From positions 434,001 through 498,000 of the forward strand of contig VWND01000067.1 of the NCBI GenBank assembly GCA_009599575.1: a stretch of DNA of 64,000 nucleotides, in the 5' to 3' direction. The translations under genes and the position numbers were made by a program. The notes below the pieces were generated by a model. It was not told the origin of the DNA and did no database searches. It saw only the letters and a program-made list of their open reading frames with translations. The stretch's first letter is position 1, and each line of letters opens with the position of its first letter. This stretch comes from Blumeriella jaapii. Taxonomy: Eukaryota > Ascomycota > Leotiomycetes > Helotiales > Drepanopezizaceae. Shown here piece after piece: positions 1 to 11,635 of this stretch.

Positions 1-1100
1 GCTAATTTTCGATTAGCTCGTATAAAACGCGTTTCGAATTTTAAGTTTAAGCTAAATAATAGTAAAAATTATAAAATACGCTATTAGAAAATTAAAGTTT
101 TCGATAACCTCGAATTTTACTACGACTATTTCGCTAACGATCGATTTCGTAAGAATTATATATTCGATCAAACCAAAAGCGTAGTAAAAAAGTTTTTCAT
201 TCCGCGTATTTTAAACCGTTCCGATCTTATATTTTCCGAAAAATTAATAAAAAAATCGCCGATTTCCTGGCCGATTTTTCCGACGTTTAAAAGGCCGAAA
301 ACGAGTTTAAAATGCTTGCAATAAATACGCACGACGACTTTTGGCGCTTTTATTTACGATTTTCCATTTTCGCAGCGAACGTTTAAATACGAATTAATAA
401 ACAGCTTCGAAACGCTTTTCGCGATAAAATACTAAAGCGTTTACGAAAAAAGCTGTATTTGGAATAGGCGCGTATAACGATTTTTAAAAATTAGCTTATC
501 GCCGTCCGATAAAAAAAACAAAATTAATTAGCTGAACGAATTTTATACGCGAGTCGCTTTTTAATTAAGTTTATTATTTATTAAAATGGTAGGTTTTTAA
601 TCAAAGCGTATTACGAGTCAAATCGTACGTACGAGAATCGTTTAAATGCTTTACAGGCTTTTTTTTAGCCCTTTGCTGTTTTTCTTTTTTTTTTACGCTA
701 AAACGCTTTTTTTAGCGTTTTTTCTTTTCGATCGGACCAACGATAACGCTCGTTTTTTATTTTACATTAAAAAGTTCAAAAAAGCCAATTTATAAGATTT
801 TTTACGGGCCGATCTTCGGTTCCACCCAAAGGCTTTTTCAGGTTAATAAATGTAAACGAAATCGAGCCGGCCGAAGATTCGCCTTTTAATAATAGTAATA
901 AAAACGAAAACCTTTTTTTAAACGACTTTTAAAACGCATACGAAAAAGTTAAAAGCTTTTCCGCTAGTCGAAAAAACGCCCAGGCCTAAGCAAAACTTTT
1001 TTTTTAAACGTATTGCGCGATATGCGTTATTTTAACGTTCGAAAGCTTTTTAATAGCGATTTATTAATAATTCCCGTTATATTTACCAAAAACGGCTTTT
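1..1100 (+). pseudogene. gag remnant of A1
   Basis: Around 290-560 a frame reads like the fungal gypsy gag core: a stretch with FKMLAINTHDDFWRFYLRF, then a basic region with FRDKILKRLRKKLY. Such gag proteins form the capsid of the virus-like particle. Stops interrupt it (for example near 385 and 465). The same region occurs in A2 (about 26780-27040). No CCHC zinc knuckle could be identified downstream. The start is outside the window. Confidence 0.7.
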
Positions 1101-3540
1101 CGTACAAAATAAAGCGCTCGCCGATTTTAAAACGAACGGTTATATATTAATCGATTCGGCGCTGATTAAATTTTTTTTTTTTTTTTTAAAACCTTTAATT
1201 TAACTTTTCCCGGCTCTTTTTTCTGTAAAAGGGTATAATAAAGCTCGTAGCTATTTAATTACGCATTTTACGCTTTTTAATCTTATTATTAATAACCGAA
1301 TATAATCGTTTACTTTTTTTTTGATTATCAACTTCGGAAATTATAATATAATTTTAAAAAAAACTTGGTTGGCCGAATATTAAATTTTACTAAATTATAA
1401 TAAACGCAAGCTTTATTGGCCGAAGTTTTATTTTTTTACAGCTTTTTACGCTTATTATATTAAAGTTTTTTATTTGCATTTTCGAAAAATTTAATTTCGC
1501 TATTAAAACGACGCTGTAAAACGTGACAAAAACCTTGATCAATTGTGGCAAATTTACGACGCTATGCGAAGCGCGAAAAGGTCGAATTTTATTCGCGATG
1601 CCAATTTCGATGGCGACGCTAATAAAATAATATAAGAAATTACACCATTTTTCCAGGCTGCCGATCTTTTTTTTATTATTTTTTTTTTTTTTTTTTTTTT
1701 TTCTTTTCGTTAGAACAGCTTCTTCGTTTTACGAAAAACAGTTATACCAAAAACCGAAGAAAGGTTTTTGCCGCGATGGCCTTTCAGCTTAATATAATCG
1801 ATAGTTCAGATAAGCAACCTTCACTTTTTGAACCTTCTAAACGACCAGTTCGAAAACGAATCCTTTAATCTATTACTTATTTAATTTGCATTTGTCAGAT
1901 TATTGCATACGCTTTTAAACTGATTTTCAGAAAAAAAGCAGTTAAAATGTTTTCAACCTTTTTGTACGAAATCGACAGAATATTAAACGACTTTACGTAC
2001 AACACTTTTTTCAAAACTTAATTTCACAGTTTTTTCGAACGTTTCAAAACTAATAAAATATCGATTTCGACCTTTTTAACTAGCTTAGCAAAGCTAATTT
2101 CGAATAAACCTTTTTTCGAATCTTTTCTTCCGAAATATAAAAACTTCGAACACGTGTTTTTTAAAACCGCCAATAATGAGCTAGCCTTTTACCGGCCCTA
2201 CGATTATAAAATCGAGCTTATTATAAGTAAAAAAAAGTTAAAATATACTTTTTTGTATAAAATGTCGATTTTAAAGCTCGAGATTATTAAAACTTATTTG
2301 CAAAATAATTTTAATAAAAGCTTTATCGAATTTTTCACCGCTTTTTTCGCTGCTTTAATATTTTTCGCTAAAAAATCCGACGGTTTATTACGTTTTTGTA
2401 TCGATTATCGAGCTTTTAATAACGTTATTCGTAAAAATCGCTATCTTTTTTCTTTTATCGATAAAACTTTTGTTCGTTTTTCGGAAGCACGAATTTTTAC
2501 GAAGTTCGATATTCGTTAAGCTTTTTATAAAATTCGAATGGATTTCGTTAATAAAAAACTAACGACGTTTCGTACGCGTTACGGCGCTTATAAATGCAAA
2601 ATGCTACCTTTTAGCTTTATTAATAAATCCGCAATTTACCAACGTTATATAAACGACGTTTTTCGATTATTTAAACGACTTTTGTATTGCATATTTAAAT
2701 AACATTTTTATTTATTCGTCCGACCTTTTAAAACACGTTATATACGTTCGCAAAATATTTCAAAAGCTCGCTGACGTTAAATTACAGGCCGATATTCGGA
2801 AATTTAAATTCAACGTTATTCGGATCCGTTATTGAAATTTTATTATTTTTATTAAAAGCCTAAAAATAAATTTAAAAAAGATTTCCGTGGTCGCTTATTA
2901 AAAGCTTTTTATTATTATAAAAAATGTACAAAGCTTTTTTGGTTTTTGTAATTTTTACCGACGTTTTATTCGAAACTACGGTATAATTGCAAAGCTTTTG
3001 GTTTATTTAATCAAAGCTAACGTTTTTTATAATTTTATTTTTAAATATCAGAAAAGTTTCGACTTTTTTATACTAGCTTTTATTATTACATCAGTTTTAT
3101 AATATTATAAACAAGACTTTTTTTGCATATTAAAAACTAACGCTTTCGACGGCGTAATAGCTTTTATGCTTTCGCAATTTTATAATAACGATTGGCTTTT
3201 AATCGCTTATTTCAGCAAAATTATAATTTTCGCAAAGTTAAATTACGTCGTATACGATAAAAAAATATTCGTAATCGTAAGATTTTTAAGCAACTTTCGT
3301 GCTGAATTAGCTGATTTAGTTTATTAGATTAAAATTGTTATTAATTATGAAGCTTTGGAATATTTTATAATTTTTAAACTTTTAAACGCTCGATAAGCAC
3401 GCTAAGCCGAGCTTTTCGCCGATTACAATTTTTTTATTACGTACAAATCAAGTAAATACAACTTTTTGGCTGACGTATTAATACGTCGTACGAGCGAATT
3501 CGACCGCCAAAACTTTTTTAAACGCATTTAGCGCTTGCAA
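1101..3540 (+). pseudogene. A1 pol: protease, reverse transcriptase, RNase H (degenerate)
   Basis: A LIDSA sequence near 1150 sits where the D[S/T]G protease motif is expected (weak). The RT is clear at 2154-2900: DGLLRFCIDYRAFNNVI, then FTKFDIR at the end of the longest open stretch (2154-2519). The catalytic box YLDD reads YLNN at 2692-2703, a double G-to-A change. RNase H follows (about 3040-3520), with an ILKTNAFDGVIAFMLSQF stretch matching its first active-site block and FADYNFFITYKSSKYN near its end. Many in-frame stops show the copy is not functional. Confidence 0.85.
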
Positions 3541-5261
3541 ATTCTTTTTCGAGCCGATTAAATTAATTACCGCTTTTTAATTAAAAAACTTCGATTTTTC
3601 ACGGCTTTCGAAATAGCTGTTTTTATCGTTAAAATAACTGATTTTTTTTTCGTACTTCGTGTCGTTGACCAGTTTTTTTACGCTAATCGCATAACTAGCA
3701 GCTTAATAGCTTTTCGAAAAAAAACTGTATAAAACGCTACAAAAAAAAACGACGTTAATAATATTTCGTATATATTTAAACGCGATCTGCTGCTATATTA
3801 CGGTCGCTTAATAATATTAAACGTCGATTATTTTCGTTTGGCTTTTGTACGAAAAATACACGACCAGATTTCCACCGTTTATTTTAGCGCTCGCAAAATT
3901 ACGCAATTACTTTCGGACCAATATTATTAACGAGGTATAACAGCTTTCGTAAAACAATATTATCGCAACTGCTACGTTTGCCGAAAAAGTTTTATTTTAA
4001 AAAATAAACGCCCCGGCCTTTTTTAATTTTTTTCTGTTTTTGATTATTTTTGGAAATATATTATAATAGATTTTTACAGCTTTAATAAAAACAAACACGG
4101 TTATAATAACGTATTCGTAGTAATAAATCGCTTTTCCAAGCAGATTATTTCGATTTTTTATTATAAAAATATCGACGCTCGAAGCTTCGCCAAATTGTAT
4201 ATATTCTACGTATATAAGTATTTTGGCCTTTCGAAAAGTATTATTAGCGATCGTAACCTTTAATATTGGTTTATTTTTTGATCTGAATTAAATAAAATAT
4301 TTAATACGCAATTAAAGCTTTCGACAGCCGCTTATTTTAAAACCGACGGTCAGACCGAAATTTATAATTAATATCTGCAAAAACGCTTTCGACCTTTCGT
4401 AAATTTTTATTAAAACGATTAGAGCGAATTTCTTTTAATAATAAATTTCGCCCAAATAGTTTTTTTTCACGAAAGTTTAAATAGCCTTTCACTTTTTAAA
4501 ATTATATACAATTATACTTTTTATATTAATTAAAACTAAAAGCTCGATATTTTTTTTTTTCTTAATCTTTTATATAAGCTAAACGCAGACGAAGCTCGTG
4601 CGTACGCTCGCCGCTATTACGACGCTTGAAATCTCGCTAAATCGCACTTTTAATAAGCTTACGATAAAATAAAAAAAAGCGCGAATAAATCTCGCCGCGC
4701 GATCGATTTTAACGTTGGCGATTACATATAGCTCGATATACGTCCATTTCCGACTTTCCGGCTTTTTCGCAAACTCGACAATCCTACAAACGGCCTTTTT
4801 AAAATTATAACCAAAATTTTCGATAACGCTTTTAAATTAAACCTTTTTAATATTATAAACGTATATTCAGTTTTTACGCTAATCGACTGCGTAAAACAGC
4901 TGACGACGCGCTTTCAAATCAGATTAATTCAGTTTTTAAATTTATTAATATAATTGATAAATTTAAATACGAAATCGAAAAATTAATCGCTTATCGAATA
5001 CAGCGAAAAACCTTTTAATACAAAGCTTTTTAAATAAGCTTAAATAAAAATTTCACGTAATACCCCGCGTTTGACTTTATATACGTTTCCTTAAAAATGC
5101 GCGACTTTTACTTGGCGCATAAAAAGCTCTCCGGTCCTTTTGCAAAACTTATAAATTGGCTAAAAGCGTATTCCGAAGGTTTGGATTCGTACGATTATTT
5201 GGATAGCGACGTACCAATGGATAAAAGCTCGAGGGCGCGCTTTTTTCGGACGGAGGGATAA
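3541..5261 (+). pseudogene. A1 integrase with C-terminal chromodomain (degenerate)
   Basis: The HHCC zinc-binding region is visible at about 3850-4000 (ends NCYVCRKSF). The DDE core follows with IIDFYSFNK, a SDRNL block and TDGQTEIYN (about 4060-4380). The C-terminal part at about 4690-4900 includes RPFPTFRLFRKLDNP. A chromodomain-like tail starts near 4960 (YEIEKLIAYRIQRKTF), and its C-terminal extension runs open to a TAA at 5259-5261 that abuts the 3' LTR. Chromodomains in this position are known to guide integration to heterochromatin. Stops occur throughout the core. Confidence 0.85.
5247..5261 (+). promoter_or_regulatory. A1 polypurine tract overlapping the pol stop
   Basis: The purine-rich run CGGACGGAGGGATAA lies directly upstream of the 3' LTR, where plus-strand DNA synthesis is primed. 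Its last three bases are the apparent pol stop codon, so coding sequence, primer tract and LTR edge are contiguous. Confidence 0.65.
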
Positions 5262-5557
5262 TATGACGACTCATTTTTTTGGCCCCTCGAATATGACGAC
5301 TCACTCTTTTGGCCCCTCGTGTCACCCCAGCAACTACGTGTAGTTGCAAGCTCCCTGGTCTCCTGGTAGGTCTTTCCATCAACTGTGGAAATTATTCATA
5401 TATATAAGGCTTTCTCTTTTTAGCAACCTTTGCCCTTCGCAGTTGTTGATTTTAAGTAAATATCTTTGTTACAGAACCGAAGGCTCGTTTCTTATACCAT
5501 GTGACACGGCGACCAGTTGACTGATTTCCCAGCCCTCCGACTGATTAAATCGTCACA
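5262..5557 (+). repeat. A1 3' LTR (family A, 296 bp)
   Basis: It starts TATGACGAC (from TGTGACGAC) and ends CGTCACA, an inverted terminal pair. Copies occur at 25597-25860 (+) and 49083-49348 (-). A TATA-like TATATATAAGG lies near 5398. This copy is longer because its first 30 bp are tandemly duplicated (5262-5291 and 5292-5321). Confidence 0.9.
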
Positions 5558-6164
5558 TTACGAATAAACAGTTTACAAAAATCAAAAATTATATTTTCGA
5601 CAATTTACATAAAAGCTTTATTAAATTTTTTAATACTTTTTTCGCCGCCCCGATTTTATTTATTAAAAAATCAAACGGCTTTATGCGTTTATATATCGAT
5701 TACCGTAAGCTTAACGATTTTATAAAAAAAAATTCCTATCTTTTACTTTTAATTAACGAAATATTAGCGCGAATTATTAAAATCAAAATATTTACGAAAA
5801 TTAATATTTAATAAACATTTAATCGAATCCGGATATTCGAAAAGTTTGAAAAACTGATCAGTTTTCGTATCCGATACGGCATATATAAATATAAAATTTT
5901 TTCGTTCGGTTTTATTAATAGGCCCGTTATATTTCAACGTTTTATTAATAATATTTTTATAAAATATTTAAATAATTTCTGCTCGGCGTATTTTAACGAT
6001 ATTTTTATTTATTTCGCGAATAATTTAAAATATAAAGTCTACGTTAAAAAATTTTTATCGATTTTAAAAAAATACGGTTTAAAAGCTAATATTAAAAATA
6101 CGAGTTTAATATTACGAAAATTAAATTTTTAAGTTTCGTTATTAGCATTTAAAATATTAAAATA
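5558..6164 (+). pseudogene. Gypsy element E, reverse transcriptase fragment
   Basis: This is interior sequence of gypsy element E between insertions A1 and F. One frame gives KKSNGFMRLYIDYRKLND and then RIRYGIYKYKIFSFGF, the fingers and palm of a Ty3/gypsy RT. The catalytic box reads YFND at 5989-6000. E continues at 9619 after F and at 23233 after G. E differs clearly from family A in sequence. Confidence 0.85.
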
Positions 6165-6349
6165 TATTGCTAGATTAAGTGTCACGTGTTGCTTATATGA
6201 CTGGTTGCCAAGACGACTAGTTCCCGAATACCGTGCACGCCTTATAAAAGCGCATATTATACCTAGAATACTACTACAAATCAACCAATCCTATCGTATA
6301 TACATTTATTGCTTTTTTTGTCTATTAACTAGTCAAAATACTAGCAATA
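6165..6349 (+). repeat. F 5' LTR (185 bp)
   Basis: Starts TATTGCTAG (from TGTTGCTAG) and ends CTAGCAATA, an inverted pair. It contains CACGTG at 6183-6188 and a TATA-like CTTATAAAAG near 6241. Differences from the 3' LTR are mainly transitions. Confidence 0.9.
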
Positions 6350-6362
6350 GGTTATAAGCCCC
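6350..6362 (+). promoter_or_regulatory. F primer binding site (half initiator-Met tRNA type)
   Basis: GGTTATAAGCCCC directly follows the LTR. It matches the complement of the initiator methionine tRNA anticodon arm (GGTTATGAGCC) with one G-to-A change. Use of an internally cleaved half-tRNA primer is known for the Drosophila copia element. Confidence 0.6.
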
Positions 6363-6399
6363 GGCAACAAGTTTATTATACTTATTGGTATAAAATTCA

Positions 6400-9240
6400 A
6401 AAAGACTAAAACAGGCAAAACACGTATATATTAATTTTGCGAACTTGGCCGACCTATCAAAAAAACGAATAAGCGTTCGGCTCGCCTCAGACCTACTAAA
6501 GCTTTCGATAAATTGCACGTCGATATAATATATTTTATTTCAAACGATATTTACGGCCATAAATATGCTTCGATCTTTATTTGCTTTGTATTTATAGCTC
6601 GTTGGGATTATATATATTTTAAAAAAAATAAGGCTTTTTAAGCTAATAAAAAAATAATCCGCCTTACTAAAACTTAATACAATCGTATAATCAAAAAGTG
6701 GCGTTGTAATAAAAATAAAAAATACAGCTTTACGCAAATGCGAAAGCTAGCTAAACATTTTGGAATAGTTTTAAAAAAATCTATTTTTTATATTTCAAAA
6801 TAAAACGGTCGATCAGAACGTTCGATTCGCATTCTGATAAAAAAGCTTCGAATTGCTATAATTAATTAAAAAATTCCGGAGTTTTTATGGCCAGAAATTC
6901 TACTGGCTGTAATTTATATCACCAATTTCACGGCTAATATTCAATTAAATAATAAAACCTTTTATTAAACCTTTTAGAATAACGTTTAGCCAGGGATAAA
7001 ACATAAGCTTTCGGTCAAACATTTTCGAATTTTAGGCTGTAAAATCTACGTTTTCATCGAATCTAAACGACGTATTTAAAATCGCAAGCTTGCTTTTAAA
7101 ACCGAAATAAAAATTTTTATTAAATTTAAAAAAAAAATATCTGGAAAAATTTACGTTTTTGTTAAAATTGAAAACAAAATGATCAGATCCTTTTATATAA
7201 AATTTAATAAAAATAGTTTTATCACCGATTTTACTTTTTAGCTCGAATCTGATCAGCTTAATACACTTTTAGCTAAAAGTGATTTGAATGGAAATTTTAC
7301 ACTGGACGATTATAATAATAATCAAATTATTAGCGGTAAATTAGAAAAAAAAAACAATAATAACGAACTTCCTGAATTATATAAAAAAAATCAACAAAAC
7401 GATAACAATTCAAATAATACTGTCGCATCTGAAATAAGCGAAATCGCTGTATTATCACCAGTTTTTATTATTAAAAAAAATTAAAACTAGAAAAGTCTGG
7501 CCTATTGTTTTTTTATCTAAACGAATTAATATACGCTTCGACAAACTATTTAAAAACGTCGTATTTAATTTTAATACGTTTTTATACAATTACGCTTTCG
7601 CCGTTGGCTCTGATAAGTTTTTTTTCATAAACGATTCTTATACATTTAAAAAAGCTTTTGCTAAAACTGACGGAAATCAATAGCGCTTTGCAATAATTAA
7701 AAAATACAAATTATTTTTATATAAAAAAACCTGGATTATTATAAAAAAAGCAAACGTTTCTAAAAATTATCGCATTTTAAGTTTCAAATTACTGTTTAAA
7801 TTTAAAAAAAATAAAAACGGTAAGATTAACAGATATAAAATTCGATTCGTCGTTTAAGAATTTTTTTAAAAATACGATCGAAATTATAACCAAACTTACG
7901 CTGATATTTGCAAATCGGCTGTTTGAAAAATCGCTATTAATATTGCTATTATAATAAATTACGAATTTAAATAATACGATATAAAAATTGCATTTTTAAA
8001 TAATAATACAAACAACGATATTTACGTCAAATCCTTTTTTAATTAAATCGAATTAAAAACCAAATTTATTTATAACTATTATTTTAAATTGCTTAAAGCT
8101 TTGTACGGTTTTAAGTAATTTCTACGATTTTAGCAAACTAAGCTTCGTACGAAGCTAGCTAAACTTGATTTTCATTTTATAAAAACCGATAACTGCGTTT
8201 ATATTAATAAAACCACTAAGATTTGCATCGTTATTTACGTCGACGATTTTTTAATACTGGCCAAAAAAAGCCCTGTTTTCGATAAATTCAAAAAAAATTT
8301 GCATACTTTTTTCGATATGCAATCGCAAAAAAAAGCAAAATACTTTTTAAATATTCGTATTATCAAAAATAAAATAGCATATACTATTTCTTTCTGTTAA
8401 AATACTTATATTAATAAGGTTTTAAACAGATTCGGTATATTTAACTGCAAAAATGCAATTACGCTTTTTGCGTCGGATTCCGAAATTTATATAATTAAAT
8501 TCGAAGGCCAGGCCATATTTCACGATATTAAATTATATTAATCGATTTGCGGCTTTTTTATAATACTTCGCCATTTAAATACGCTGAAATATTATATATC
8601 ATTGCTTTGTTCTAGCTAAATTTTTTACAAATCCGTTTTTATAACACATCGCCGCCGTTAAACGCGTAATACAATATTTATAAAAAACAAAAAATGTTTT
8701 GCCTGGTATTTAAAAAACAAATCACGAACAAGGCCAAAATAAAATTATATAGCTTCTGCGATTCTGATTAGGCTAAAACCCGAATAAATAAAATATTATA
8801 TATATAATAGTACTGCGTTTTTTTTTGCAAAAGCTATTTTTGCAATTATTTTAAAACGCCAAACTATCGTTGCTTTTTTTTTTATTAAAACTAAATACGT
8901 TGCTATATGCAAGTTCGCTTAAAAGACCGCCTGAATCCGCCAAGTTTTATAAAAAATAAATTACAATCGCTCAAATGCTTAATATATCGAAATGAATTGC
9001 GACAATTAAAAAGCTTTTTTATTAGCTGAAAACCCCGAATATTATTAACGCACGAAGCATATTAATATTAAATATTATTACGTTCGTTCCGAAATTGCTG
9101 CTAATAGGCTAGATTTATATTACGTTCAAAGCAAAAATAATACAGCTGACGGCTTCACAAAGCCATTTTCGGAAACTAATCACGTTGCATAGTATAAGCT
9201 GCTAGGTTTACAACTATTCGATTTGAAGATTTAATACAAA
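6400..9240 (+). pseudogene. F pol: integrase, reverse transcriptase, RNase H (degenerate)
   Basis: Integrase: KAFDKLHVDIIYFI near 6500, then NGRSERSIRILIKKLRIAI and IPEFLWPEILLAVIYITN (about 6800-6930). A low-complexity Asn/Lys-rich linker is open at 7284-7484. The RT holds a readable LLKALYGFK block near 8090 and an intact catalytic box YVDD (8236-8247, followed by FLILA). RNase H ends near 9180 with VQSKNNTADGFTKPFSETN. Stops and frame changes break the polyprotein. The first ~50 bp show the tail of the pre-integrase zinc region (CELG), so the coding sequence starts mid-polyprotein. Confidence 0.85.
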
Positions 9241-9424
9241 GTTGATGGAAAAAAAAGTGTATTATATATACAAATATAAAAGGTTTTACAGCGTTCTTAA
9301 AAGACGCTGAGTTTATTTTCAAAATATACAAAATGAATAACGTACAGAATATAACGTTATAGCTAGTTTTTTTTTATTAACAGGCGCATTGCAGTCAGCT
9401 TTAAAGCTGCTACTGCACGCTGTC

Positions 9425-9433
9425 AAAAGGATG
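9425..9433 (+). promoter_or_regulatory. F polypurine tract
   Basis: AAAAGGATG directly precedes the 3' LTR, in the position of the plus-strand primer. Confidence 0.55.
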
Positions 9434-9618
9434 TGTTGCTAGATTAAATATCACGTGTTGCTTATATAACTGGTTGCCAAAACGACTAGTTCCCGAATAC
9501 CGTGCACGTTCTATAAGGGCGCACACCATACCTAGAATACTATTACAAATCAACCAATCCTATCGTGTGTGCATTTATTGCTCCTTCTGCCTACTAACTA
9601 GTCAAAATACTAGCAATA
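9434..9618 (+). repeat. F 3' LTR (185 bp)
   Basis: Same length as the 5' LTR, with termini TGTTGCTAG and CTAGCAATA. CACGTG lies at 9452-9457. It is followed by the second AAATA target copy. Confidence 0.9.
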
Positions 9619-10787
9619 AAATAAATCCGAAAAAAATCGCTATTATTAAAAATTAATAATATGCAGCGAATATGCGAAGCGTATAAAACTTTTTAAGCTT
9701 TTGCAATTTCTATAAACGCTTTATAGCCGGCTACAGCCGCATTTGCCGCTTTTTTACTGTTTTTATAAGCAAAAACGTTTTTTTCGTATTCGAGAAAAAG
9801 CAGAAAAACGTATAAAAAATATTGCGCAAAGCTTTGCTAAATGCTTTTATTTTATGCTATTACGATTTTTACAAACAAACGCGTCTGAAAACCGACTTTT
9901 TTAATAAAATAATAATTGGCGTATTATCGTAATTACAAAAAAATAATTTTTATTATTCGGTCGGTTTTTTTTTTAAAATTATAATCGACGCCGAATTTAA
10001 TTATCCGATTTACGACAAAAAGCTTTTTGCTATTTTTCGCTTTTTTAAAAACTATAAGCCGAAATTATTAAGCGTTTAAAAAAACGTATATATATATACC
10101 GATCACCGCGTTTTAAAATATTTTATAATAATTAAAAACTTTTCGGCCCGATAAGCCCGATAAGCCGAGTTTTTCGCCGATTTTTATTTTACAATTATAT
10201 ATCGGTCGGAAATTATTAATACGTTTATTAATATTTTTTTTCGCAAAAACCAAAACATTTTTTTATTAAAAGCACGATAGCGAATAGCTCGGAAGCAGCA
10301 AATGTTTTTAAATAATAAATTAAATTTTTAAATTTTAAAAAAAATAGCTGCTAAAAGCATAATTACGCTGGCGCTTATAAAAATAGCGTCCGATAAACGC
10401 GATAACGATAATATTTTTTTCGAAAAAAACAGCGAAAATAAAAAAATAAAATGCTTACAAAAAAATCCGCAAATTCAATTTTCGTAATCGTATACGATAT
10501 ATATAATTATATAATTATAAACGATTTGCTGCAAGCTAATAAAAACTTTTTTTTTTTCGAAGCGCAACGAGCGTAAATTCGCAATTATAGCTTTAATTAT
10601 TAATTGCGACAAAACAAATTGTTTTTCCAAAGCAAATTAATAATACTTTTAAAACCTTCCGAATTGCGAACCTTTTTAATCCGATATATCTACGAATAAT
10701 TTTGCGTAGCATACGCTAAAATAAAAAAAATAAAGCTTTTGGTCGGTCGCAAATATTATTAGAAAATTATAAAAGCAGATATATAAT
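9619..10787 (+). pseudogene. Gypsy element E, RT thumb to integrase N-terminus
   Basis: This continues E after insertion F. The frame gives NPKKIAIIKN, then FLSFCNFYKRFIAGYSRICR (RT C-terminus). A block ends in FYKQTRLKTD (RNase H), then FNYPIYDKKLFAIFRFFKNY and AEFFADFYFTIIYRSEIN near 10190. At the right end the integrase N-terminal region starts (LLVGRKYY near 10740) and is cut by G. Stops are frequent. Confidence 0.85.
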
Positions 10788-10995
10788 TGTGGGTATATGG
10801 TGGTGGCTGATCATGCGCACAATCACATGATCAGACCACGTGACGACGGTAGGCTGCAAGCGTGCAGCCCTACCTACACATACCCGTGCGATAGCTAGTT
10901 TACTCCTTAGATCTCTTTCGCAATATAACCCCAGTTATTGCAATATCTCAACCCTGTGTATACACAACACAACCCCCCCTTATATGATACCAACA
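10788..10995 (+). repeat. G 5' LTR (208 bp)
   Basis: Begins TGTGGGTAT and ends ATACCAACA. It holds a 9-bp perfect hairpin (CTGATCATG at 10807-10815 with CATGATCAG at 10826-10834). A second hairpin (GTAGG-CTGCA with TGCAG-CCCTAC) lies near 10849-10874. CACGTG is at 10837-10842. The GC content is clearly above the surroundings. Confidence 0.92.
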
Positions 10996-11635
10996 CTGAT
11001 CAGTGGTTGACTTTACTGTTAACCATAAAGCAGCTAAGTTTTTACTAAAAAAAAGGTAGCAAAACGGTGCAAAAAGCGACCCCTTCCTGCACTTGAAGCT
11101 ACGCTAAAATCGACGACTTTTTCGGAATAGCTGAAATCAGGTACTAGAAGGTGACCCCTTAACTGTACGCGTTCTACACGCTCGCGCCTAGCCTGCGCAA
11201 CAACCAAAATCAACAAAAACCCACTTATTTGCGCCAAGCCCGAGCTTGCAGCCTGCGCACCAAAAACAGCAACAACCCAATTCAACCCAATTCGACCTTG
11301 CAATCCTATTGCAAGCAAAAGCAGCCAAGATATCGAGAATGTTTTTTTATCCCACTCGAAACCTTCCATTCGATCTAGATTTCGAAATCGATACCGACTT
11401 TTGGCTGAAGCAATTCAAACCAAAATCAGCTACCTACCAAACCGCTTTTGCCGTAAATAAATAAATCTATCTTTTTTTAGATCGTTACAAAACAGAACAC
11501 AAATACGTTCAAAGAAAAAGCTTATAAAAGCTTTTTCAAAAAGATTTTACTAATTAGAACGCCGATTTATTTAGTATTGCATACGCCCTTTTAAAACGCA
11601 ATTTTTACAATCATTTGTTTACCTATAGAATTAAT
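10996..11635 (+). other. G leader with CA-rich, little-mutated sequence
   Basis: This is the 640-bp stretch between the 5' LTR and the gag start. It is unusually rich in CA dinucleotides, unlike most of the window, so RIP has largely spared it. A 72-codon frame at 11246-11464 begins MQPAHQKQQQPNSTQFDL. It may be the gag N-terminus or leader-encoded; I do not recognise it. No primer binding site was identified with confidence. Confidence 0.5.

Larger units (their letters stand above)
1..5557 (+). mobile_element. Ty3/gypsy chromovirus A1, 5'-truncated by window edge
   Basis: The element holds gag remnant, protease region, reverse transcriptase, RNase H, integrase, C-terminal chromodomain and 3' LTR, in Ty3/gypsy order. 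The 5' LTR lies outside the window: base 1 matches the interior of copy A2 near 26492. The pol frame is broken by many TAA/TAG codons of RIP type, so the copy is dead. It is inserted in gypsy element E, which resumes right after the LTR. The 5 bp after the LTR (TTACG, 5558-5562) should be one half of the target duplication. Confidence 0.9.
6165..9618 (+). mobile_element. Ty1/copia element F, short and gag-less, complete ends
   Basis: Two 185-bp LTRs (6165-6349 and 9434-9618) flank 3084 bp. AAATA at 6160-6164 and 9619-9623 is a 5-bp target duplication, and the gypsy E reading resumes on the far side. The interior starts in the pre-integrase region and runs through integrase, RT and RNase H in copia order. 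Gag and protease are absent, and the element is shorter than the usual ~5 kb. Either gag was deleted after insertion, or it moved as a deletion derivative. Confidence 0.9.

Noticed and set aside
1660..1710. Long T-run as a terminator or poly(A) tail of a minus-strand element
   Set aside because: No element end or target duplication is found next to it; it lies inside the A1 gag-pol spacer.
5149..5382. Minus-strand open frame of 77 codons
   Set aside because: It crosses the pol end and the LTR boundary of A1 on the opposite strand; the plus-strand chromodomain reading explains the bases.
11034..11369. Minus-strand open frame of 111 codons
   Set aside because: It lies in the G leader opposite the plus-strand frame; no motif, and openness there reflects low mutation and CA-rich composition.
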